In this document: positions 59,811 through 64,000 of the stretch, piece by piece
Position numbering within the stretch: position 1 is the first letter of the stretch
Layout of the letters: every line of letters starts with the position of its first letter
From: a virus
Direction: 5' to 3' (one strand)
DNA: 64,000 bases
IMG/VR virus record: IMGVR_UViG_3300037189_024364
Coordinates: 62,001-126,000 of that record
The notes under the pieces: generated by a model
Databases searched by the model: none
What the model was told of the DNA's origin: nothing
The model's input: the letters and a program-made list of their open reading frames with translations, nothing else
Position numbers and translations under genes: made by a program

Positions 59811-60242
59811 ATGACGATAGACCACAACAAGCTAGTGCAAGCGGCCAACCGAGCTGGCAACACCCTGGCAGCGGTGTTCCACCACCTGGCCCTTTTTGCC
59901 ATCGGTGCCACCACGGTGTGGGCCGCGGCGATGACCTTCGTTGGCCTGCTGGACAAGAGCCACGCCACCATCGCCGACATCCTCCTCTTGTTCATCTACC
60001 TCGAGATCGGGGCCATGGTGGGCATCTACTTCCGCACCAACCACATGCCGGTGCGGTTTTTGCTTTACATCGCCATCACCGCGCTGACCCGCCACATGGT
60101 GGACACGGTGAGCCACATACCGGTCAACACCAACGAGATGCTGGCGGTGGCTGGTGCCACGCTGGTCATGGCCATCAGCGTGCTGATCGTGCGGTTCACC
60201 TCGTGGCGGTTCCCGGCCAATCGGGATCATGATCCCGGCTAG
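59811..60242 (+). CDS. PsiE-like membrane protein
   Basis: 143 aa, four transmembrane helices. YLEIGAMVGIYFRTNHMPVRFLLYIAITALTR-type core (residues about 62-95) matches the PsiE (phosphate-starvation-inducible) family. ATG immediately downstream of the promoter suggests a leaderless mRNA. Role in infection unknown. Confidence 0.75.
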   Translation: MTIDHNKLVQAANRAGNTLAAVFHHLALFAIGATTVWAAAMTFVGLLDKSHATIADILLLFIYLEIGAMVGIYFRTNHMPVRFLLYIAITALTRHMVDTVSHIPVNTNEMLAVAGATLVMAISVLIVRFTSWRFPANRDHDPG

Positions 60243-60260
60243 GATCCGGCAAAAAATCGG

Positions 60261-60288
60261 TTGACACCCGCAGGCAACCTGCTATAAT
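60261..60288 (+). promoter_or_regulatory. TGCTAT-class promoter
   Basis: TTGACA, 16-nt spacer, TATAAT: best match to consensus. Confidence 0.9.
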
Positions 60289-60323
60289 CATCGCATAGAC
60301 GCTGGAACTAGAGGGCTTCGAAA

Positions 60324-60590
60324 ATGAAGAAGATCATCGCCGTTGTTGCCGTGTTGCTGACCACCGCCTGCACTGATCCCTACGGCAGGGTCGATCCCCT
60401 GGCCACGGGCCTGGCGGTCGGTGCTGGTGCGCTGGCCGTGGGTGCGCTGGGCTACGCTGCCGGCCAGAACTCCGCTCCACGCTACCACAACCATTATGCC
60501 GCTCCACGCTACCACAGCTCCTACGGCAGCAATCCCCCCTACGCCGTTCCCCGCCACTACCACGCTCCCCGCCACGGCTACTATCGCTGA
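60324..60590 (+). CDS. Small lipoprotein
   Basis: 88 aa. Lipobox LLTTAC at residues 11-16 after a hydrophobic signal, glycine-zipper-like GLAVGAGALAVGALGYAAG, and a His/Tyr/Pro-rich tail. Could be a superinfection-exclusion or Rz1-like lipoprotein. Confidence 0.7.
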   Translation: MKKIIAVVAVLLTTACTDPYGRVDPLATGLAVGAGALAVGALGYAAGQNSAPRYHNHYAAPRYHSSYGSNPPYAVPRHYHAPRHGYYR

Positions 60591-60596
60591 AATCAC

Positions 60597-60625
60597 TTGG
60601 CACGGGGCAGTCTCCGTGCTATGTT
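60597..60625 (+). promoter_or_regulatory. TGCTAT-class promoter
   Basis: TTGGCA, 17-nt spacer ending GTGC, TATGTT; CTCCGTG (60612-60618) recurs inverted as CACGGAG at the RBS. Confidence 0.7.
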
Positions 60626-60662
60626 GTGATCATGGGGATGCGCAACGCACACGGAGGCCAGC

Positions 60663-60920
60663 ATGCGGACCAACACTCCTCGCTTTGAGCACGACTGCCT
60701 GCGTCCCGGCTGCTGCCGCTATGCTGGCAGGACGCTGAACTGCGATGTTTATGCCTACGGCAGCATGCTGGACGAGACCGGCATGATCATGCGCCGCAGC
60801 GACGATGGTCCCGACTACAGTTCCTGGCCGGCCCTGCGCTATGCGGAGATGGCTGCGGCCGAGGACGCCGAAGTGTTCCATGCTGTGCAGCTGGTCAACA
60901 CCCTGTTGGAAAGCAGTTGA
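60663..60920 (+). CDS. Small Cys-rich protein
   Basis: 85 aa; CLRPGCCRYAGRTLNCDVY N-terminal Cys cluster, helical acidic end. RBS GGAGGCC. Confidence 0.6.
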   Translation: MRTNTPRFEHDCLRPGCCRYAGRTLNCDVYAYGSMLDETGMIMRRSDDGPDYSSWPALRYAEMAAAEDAEVFHAVQLVNTLLESS

Positions 60921-60944
60921 CACGGCCGGTAGACCTGCTATAAT
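60917..60944 (+). promoter_or_regulatory. TGCTAT-class promoter
   Basis: TTGACA, 16-nt spacer, TATAAT. Confidence 0.9.
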
Positions 60945-60971
60945 GCCCACACAGCAAAGGGAGACGGTGAC

Positions 60972-61193
60972 ATGGTCGAGAAGGTGACGAAGTGGGCAGC
61001 ATATGGCCGGCTGTTCGACAGCGAGGCCGATGCCGTCAACCACGAGCGTAAGCAGGATCTCATCACCAAGATCACCGAGTTCCTCTACATGCGTAACATC
61101 GACCACGACACCGCCGAGGACACCGCCCGGATCATCAGCGAGAACCTGGGCTGGTTCCGCACGGTGCTGGACGCAGCGGCAGGAAAAGGTTGA
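60972..61193 (+). CDS. Small helical protein
   Basis: 73 aa; ADAVNHERKQDLITKITEFL. RBS AGGGAGA. Unrecognised. Confidence 0.6.
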   Translation: MVEKVTKWAAYGRLFDSEADAVNHERKQDLITKITEFLYMRNIDHDTAEDTARIISENLGWFRTVLDAAAGKG

Positions 61194-61200
61194 CGTAAAC

Positions 61201-61368
61201 ATGACCGTGGCAGAATTGATCCAGCTCTTGCAGAAGATGCCGCAGGACGCCGTGGTGGTGCGACAGGGCGACGAATACAAGGATGACGAGCGATACCTCG
61301 TGGAGGTCAAGCATCGCCCCCAGCTGGTGCTGGGCATGTTGTGTGCGCCCAGCGTGATCTTGCGTTGA
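61201..61368 (+). CDS. Small conserved phage protein
   Basis: 55 aa: MTVAELIQLLQKMPQDAVVVRQG is a very common phage/bacterial small-protein opening. Function unknown; RBS weak (overlap of GTTGACG). Confidence 0.65.
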   Translation: MTVAELIQLLQKMPQDAVVVRQGDEYKDDERYLVEVKHRPQLVLGMLCAPSVILR

Positions 61369-61379
61369 TGGAAAAGTGG

Positions 61380-61408
61380 TTGACGCCCTGATCCAATCCT
61401 GCTACGTT
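61380..61408 (+). promoter_or_regulatory. TGCTAC-variant promoter
   Basis: TTGACG, 17-nt spacer, TACGTT. Confidence 0.7.
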
Positions 61409-61434
61409 GCCCGGGCAAGCAAGGAGCAACTACC

Positions 61435-61959
61435 ATGCGTGATGAGGACACCGTTTACTGGGTCGGTGACGTTGATGATGGCAGCCACGAGGGCTACTCC
61501 ACGTCGAGGATCACCCTCTTGCTGGGCACCGAGGTCATGGAAGTGCCCGGCGTGATGATCATGGAAAACGATTTCGACATGGTGCAGGGGATGTGGGAGG
61601 AAAACCTCGAGCAGGTTGAAGCCGGCGAGGAGGGCTATGCGCTGAGGCAGGTTACCGTGGAAGAAGCCAACAGGCTCTACGCAGGGCGCTTTTATCTGCA
61701 CGTTGAGGACGAGGCCCGCAACGCTGGTCACGCTGCCTACCACGCCGAGGTTGAATACGGCGACAACCCCCACGTTGAGGACAGCGAGGAACACTGGGAC
61801 TGGAGCACGGGCTGGGAACGGGCCTACGCCGAGGACAACGGCCGGGACTACGACTCCGAGGAGGATGATCGCCAGGAGCGGAGGCAGTACCGCGCGGATC
61901 TCGCTGCCAGCAAGGCCACGCTTGCACGCTGGTACCACGAGGAGCTGGCACTGGCCTAA
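61435..61959 (+). CDS. Acidic hypothetical protein
   Basis: 174 aa, strongly acidic (EEHWDWSTGWERAYAEDNG), helical. RBS AAGGAGC. Acidic phage proteins can mimic DNA; no evidence beyond composition. Confidence 0.6.
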   Translation: MRDEDTVYWVGDVDDGSHEGYSTSRITLLLGTEVMEVPGVMIMENDFDMVQGMWEENLEQVEAGEEGYALRQVTVEEANRLYAGRFYLHVEDEARNAGHAAYHAEVEYGDNPHVEDSEEHWDWSTGWERAYAEDNGRDYDSEEDDRQERRQYRADLAASKATLARWYHEELALA

Positions 61960-61965
61960 AACCGG

Positions 61966-61994
61966 TTGACACTCTCACCAAATGCCGCTAGTGT
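61966..61994 (+). promoter_or_regulatory. TGCTAT-class promoter (weak)
   Basis: TTGACA, 17-nt spacer, TAGTGT. Confidence 0.6.
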
Positions 61995-62022
61995 CCCTAA
62001 GCTAACAAGGAGCAAGCACAAC

Positions 62023-62349
62023 ATGTATTACAATCTCTGCATGTCCGCCAACCAAATCGCCCGCTGCAACCGCGCGCTGCCCAGCACGCACCACCTCCGC
62101 AACACCCAGATCACCCGCACCTGGAACGACATTACCACCCAAGAGGACGTGGTGTTGCTCACCGCCGAGGGCATCCACACCGTCATCGCTGCGCTGCGTG
62201 CCAACCCCGAGAGCACCGACCGCTACCGCGACGAGGACTTTGAGAGCATGGATATCGAACAGCTCAACCTCGCTGACATTGACACCACGCTGGAACTGGT
62301 GCTGGAGGATGCGCCCAGCGAGAACATGTTGCATGGGGTGTGCATCTAG
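62023..62349 (+). CDS. Hypothetical protein
   Basis: 108 aa; N-terminal Cys-containing MYYNLCMSANQIARCNR, acidic C-terminal half. RBS AAGGAGC. Confidence 0.6.
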   Translation: MYYNLCMSANQIARCNRALPSTHHLRNTQITRTWNDITTQEDVVLLTAEGIHTVIAALRANPESTDRYRDEDFESMDIEQLNLADIDTTLELVLEDAPSENMLHGVCI

Positions 62350-62356
62350 CACCCCA

Positions 62357-62391
62357 CTAGGGCGGTTTTAACGCCGCTACACGGGGGTCAA
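62357..62391 (+). repeat. Two-stem 3'-UTR element, copy 2
   Basis: Nearly identical to 58270-58304; here closed by ACCCC/GGGGT and followed by a second stem AGGGCCGCT/AGCGGCCCT. Confidence 0.7.
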
Positions 62392-62477
62392 GCACCAGGG
62401 CCGCTACCACTACAGCGGCCCTGCCGTCCCAGTGCTACAGCGCCGTCTACGACTCCGCTTGCGTTGTGTTTTTTCGC

Positions 62478-62505
62478 TTGACGCTGCTGCTAGGCGTGCT
62501 ATTAT
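62478..62505 (+). promoter_or_regulatory. TGCTAT-class promoter with duplicated leader
   Basis: TTGACG, 16-nt spacer ending GTGC, TATTAT. CGCTGC/GCAGCG flank it. The leader (GCGAGACACCGGGAGG...) recurs at 63661. No gene was found behind it on the plus strand to 62620. Confidence 0.75.
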
Positions 62506-62603
62506 ACGCGCATAAGGCAGCGAGACACCGGGAGGCTGTCGAGCCCTGACCCCATTGTTGCGCTGGCAAAACGATCCGTCGCCGGGCGGCCGGCCGTCGC
62601 TGC

Positions 62604-62632
62604 ATAATAGCACAAAAACAGCACTAGCGCAA
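62604..62632 (-). promoter_or_regulatory. Minus-strand promoter, -35 inside a hairpin
   Basis: TTGCGC, 17-nt spacer ending GTGC, TATTAT, reading left. Confidence 0.5.
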
Positions 62633-62657
62633 GCGTTCTTTTTGCTTGCGCTAGTGC
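62621..62657. terminator. 14-bp inverted repeat terminator
   Basis: GCACTAGCGCAAGC / GCTTGCGCTAGTGC with loop GTTCTTTTT; ends the minus-strand gene 62668. Similar core to 62997-63033. Confidence 0.75.
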
Positions 62658-62667
62658 GTGTTGCGTG

Positions 62668-62946
62668 CTATGCTTCCAGCAGTTCCACCGCCAGCAGCTC
62701 CAGCTCGTCGCCCGCCACCGCCAGCCCAGTGTTCAGCTCAAGCCCGTCATGCGTTGTGTAAAACGTGCCTTCGCCCTCAGCGTCCTCCTCGTAAAAGCCC
62801 TGCGCCAAGCACTCAGCGTCATCCGTTGCGTCAGCGTAAACAAACCATTCGCCGTCGCTTGCCTCGCCCACAATGTCCAGCACGCGCCCATTGCTATGCA
62901 CATAGCGCACGCCCATGTCAACCACTTCCAGCGTCACCTTCGTCAT
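62668..62946 (-). CDS. Acidic hypothetical protein
   Basis: 92 aa from ATG 62946 (MTKVTLEVVDMG), upstream GGAGCAAGCG. Beta-rich, many Asp/Glu (DATDDAECL, YEEDAEGEG). Longer in-frame starts to 63027 would cross its promoter. Confidence 0.6.
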   Translation of the reverse strand: MTKVTLEVVDMGVRYVHSNGRVLDIVGEASDGEWFVYADATDDAECLAQGFYEEDAEGEGTFYTTHDGLELNTGLAVAGDELELLAVELLEA

Positions 62947-62979
62947 CGTCGCTTGCTCCATGTTTGCTGCAACATCAGC

Positions 62980-63008
62980 GTTATAGCACTGCCAGTCCAG
63001 CAATGCAA
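62980..63008 (-). promoter_or_regulatory. Minus-strand TGCTAT-class promoter
   Basis: TTGCAT, 17-nt spacer ending GTGC, TATAAC; -35 lies in the terminator hairpin. Confidence 0.7.
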
Positions 63009-63033
63009 GCGTTTTGTTTGCTTGCATTGCTGG
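62997..63033. terminator. 14-bp inverted repeat terminator
   Basis: CCAGCAATGCAAGC / GCTTGCATTGCTGG with loop GTTTTGTTT, after the minus-strand gene 63050. Confidence 0.75.
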
Positions 63034-63049
63034 ACGTTTTGTGCTAGCC

Positions 63050-63400
63050 CTACTTGCGCAGCTTCACCAAGCCCAGCTCCACGCCCGTCTGTCGCAGCGC
63101 AGCCAGCGTTGCCCTGTCCTTGCCCATCAGCACCACCTTGTCCCAGCCCATGCCGCCGTCCCTGTAAAGCAGCACCGCCTTGTCGCCCTCCTCGTAAACG
63201 CTCCAGCCAAAGCCAATAGTCGCCGTGCATTGCACATAGCCGCCCTTGCAGTCGTTCTCTGCCAGCCCGTGCTGCTGCGCCAGCAGCGCCACCTGCTCGC
63301 GTGCATTGTCGCGCCGCAGCACATAGCTCTTGTGCTTGCCGTATTCTGCCTTAAGCGCAACAACCGTGTTATCATAGTCCTTATACGTCTGCGTCAACAT
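63050..63400 (-). CDS. Hypothetical protein
   Basis: 116 aa from ATG 63400 (MLTQTYKDYDNTVV), RBS CAGGAGC. Alpha/beta with KGGYVQCTATIGFGWSVYEEGDKAVL. Unrecognised. Confidence 0.6.
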   Translation of the reverse strand: MLTQTYKDYDNTVVALKAEYGKHKSYVLRRDNAREQVALLAQQHGLAENDCKGGYVQCTATIGFGWSVYEEGDKAVLLYRDGGMGWDKVVLMGKDRATLAALRQTGVELGLVKLRK

Positions 63401-63427
63401 GTTGCTTGCTCCTGTGTTGCAAGCAAG

Positions 63428-63456
63428 TGTATAGCACGCCCAAAGCCAACACGCAA
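63428..63456 (-). promoter_or_regulatory. Minus-strand TGCTAT-class promoter
   Basis: TTGCGT, 17-nt spacer ending GTGC, TATACA. Confidence 0.65.
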
Positions 63457-63622
63457 GCCAAATCTGCATCATTGCATCCCTGTAACGATAAAAACGCTAG
63501 CACCGTGTCGTCGCTGCGTCAACCAATCTTTTCGGTTGACAGTGGCGATCGTTTGGTGTGCGCAACGACACAGGCAACGTTGGCTAGCAGCTTGTTGTCA
63601 GCATGTCAAGGGATCTTTTTGG

Positions 63623-63650
63623 TTGACGGCGTGTGCGAGCGTGCTATTAT
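63623..63650 (+). promoter_or_regulatory. TGCTAT-class promoter with duplicated leader
   Basis: TTGACG, 16-nt spacer ending GTGC, TATTAT; leader like 62506-62560 and a GATCCC...GGGATC hairpin (63693-63712). No gene assigned in 63457-63809 beyond promoters. Confidence 0.8.
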
Positions 63651-63722
63651 ACGGACATAGGGCAACGAGACACCGGGAGGACGCCGAAACCTGATCCCAT
63701 CGTTGCGGGATCGTAACCATGC

Positions 63723-63751
63723 CAGCTAGCACCATTCAGCTGGTAGGTCAA
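63723..63751 (-). promoter_or_regulatory. Minus-strand promoter facing the duplicated leader
   Basis: TTGACC, 17-nt spacer ending GTGC, TAGCTG, reading left. Confidence 0.5.
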
Positions 63752-63775
63752 CCAAAAAGATTGGCACTTTTCTGG

Positions 63776-63803
63776 TTGACGGACGCTGCGGTGGTGCTAT
63801 TAT
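63776..63803 (+). promoter_or_regulatory. TGCTAT-class promoter
   Basis: TTGACG, 16-nt spacer ending GTGC, TATTAT. Confidence 0.85.
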
Positions 63804-63842
63804 ACGGACATGAAGAGCGCACAACACAACGGAGCGAGCGAC

Positions 63843-64000
63843 ATGAGCAACGAGAACAACACCGCTGTTGAGCACACCTACACCGTGGCTGGCACCAGCG
63901 TGCAGGACGGCGTGAACACCTACCGCTTTGCCAACACGCTGAAGCGCGCCGCGGTGCTGGCACGCAACGGGCACACCAGCGTGGTGCTGATGGAGCTGCC
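63843..64000 (+). CDS. Hypothetical protein (runs off the window)
   Basis: At least 52 aa from ATG 63843 (MSNENNTAVEHTYTVAG), preceded by CGGAGCGAG; an in-frame ATG at 63810, 6 nt after the -10, is an alternative leaderless start. Truncated by the window end; unrecognised. Confidence 0.6.
   Translation, partial: MSNENNTAVEHTYTVAGTSVQDGVNTYRFANTLKRAAVLARNGHTSVVLMEL

Noticed and set aside
63528-63560. GGTTGACAGTGG as another early promoter
   Set aside because: Good -35, but no acceptable -10 at 16-18 nt.
62665-63694. Long plus-strand ORFs rich in Pro/Ser/Cys
   Set aside because: They are low-complexity shadows of minus-strand genes that have promoters, RBS and terminators.

Overview
The window is part of a large T4-like (myovirus-type) phage genome whose host is probably an alphaproteobacterium. 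The T4-type signals are class Ia ribonucleotide reductase genes interrupted by free-standing homing endonucleases, a two-subunit type II topoisomerase, and T4-style late promoter motifs (TAAATA). The alphaproteobacterial signals are a circularly permuted (two-piece) tmRNA with an AANDN... tag, a SleB-type lysis enzyme and a DUF3563-like gene. No integrase, attachment site, CRISPR array or host chromosome gene was seen. All functions are read from sequence by eye; no database search was possible.

Layout. 1-9.3 kb: nrdA (5' end missing), HNH endonuclease, nrdB, GIY-YIG endonuclease, a chimeric ORF carrying a second copy of the NrdB tail, glycosyltransferase, glutaredoxin, M15 peptidase, agmatinase and another GIY-YIG gene. 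9.3-9.6 kb: permuted tmRNA gene. 9.6-16.7 kb: ADP-ribosyltransferase, Bax-inhibitor-1-like membrane protein, topoisomerase subunits, Nudix, TilS. 16.7-20.9 kb: surface-type glycan genes (glycosyltransferases, sulfotransferase, SGNH-like) and a sirtuin. 20.9-25.4 kb: a Ro60-like (TROVE/DUF2828 plus vWA) gene preceded by at least seven structured RNAs sharing one motif; several are drawn as circularly permuted tRNAs and resemble bacterial Y RNAs. 25.5-32.7 kb: small genes, Smr protein, QueD-like, SleB lysin, phosphoesterase, a structural protein, AdoMet decarboxylase, a membrane coiled-coil protein. 32.7-35.8 kb: clpX, infC (IF-3), rpsU (bS21), Hsp20, clpS. 36-47.6 kb: glycosyltransferase, radical SAM, CTP synthase, PRPP synthetase, lipid-linked sugar transferase, ppGpp-hydrolase-like HD protein and candidate internal head proteins. 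47.6-64 kb: dozens of small ORFs, increasingly GC-rich, each group behind its own strong sigma70-like promoter.

How it fits together. The phage seems to bring a translation and proteostasis kit: tmRNA whose tag ends in LLAA, ClpX with an intact ClpP-docking IGF loop, ClpS, IF-3, bS21, TilS, a J-domain protein, Hsp20, and a Ro60-like ring protein with tRNA-mimicking RNAs. A second theme is nucleotide supply (RNR, glutaredoxin, PyrG, Prs). A third is injected effectors: at least nine proteins share an N-terminal M-R/K-x-x-E/N-h-I peptide resembling the T4 capsid-targeting sequence, including the ADP-ribosyltransferase and a kinase-like protein. Two promoter classes are visible: TTGAC-N16/17-TGCTAT for small (probably early) genes and TAAATA for probable late genes, the latter often only 4-5 nt before the ATG, which implies leaderless late mRNAs.
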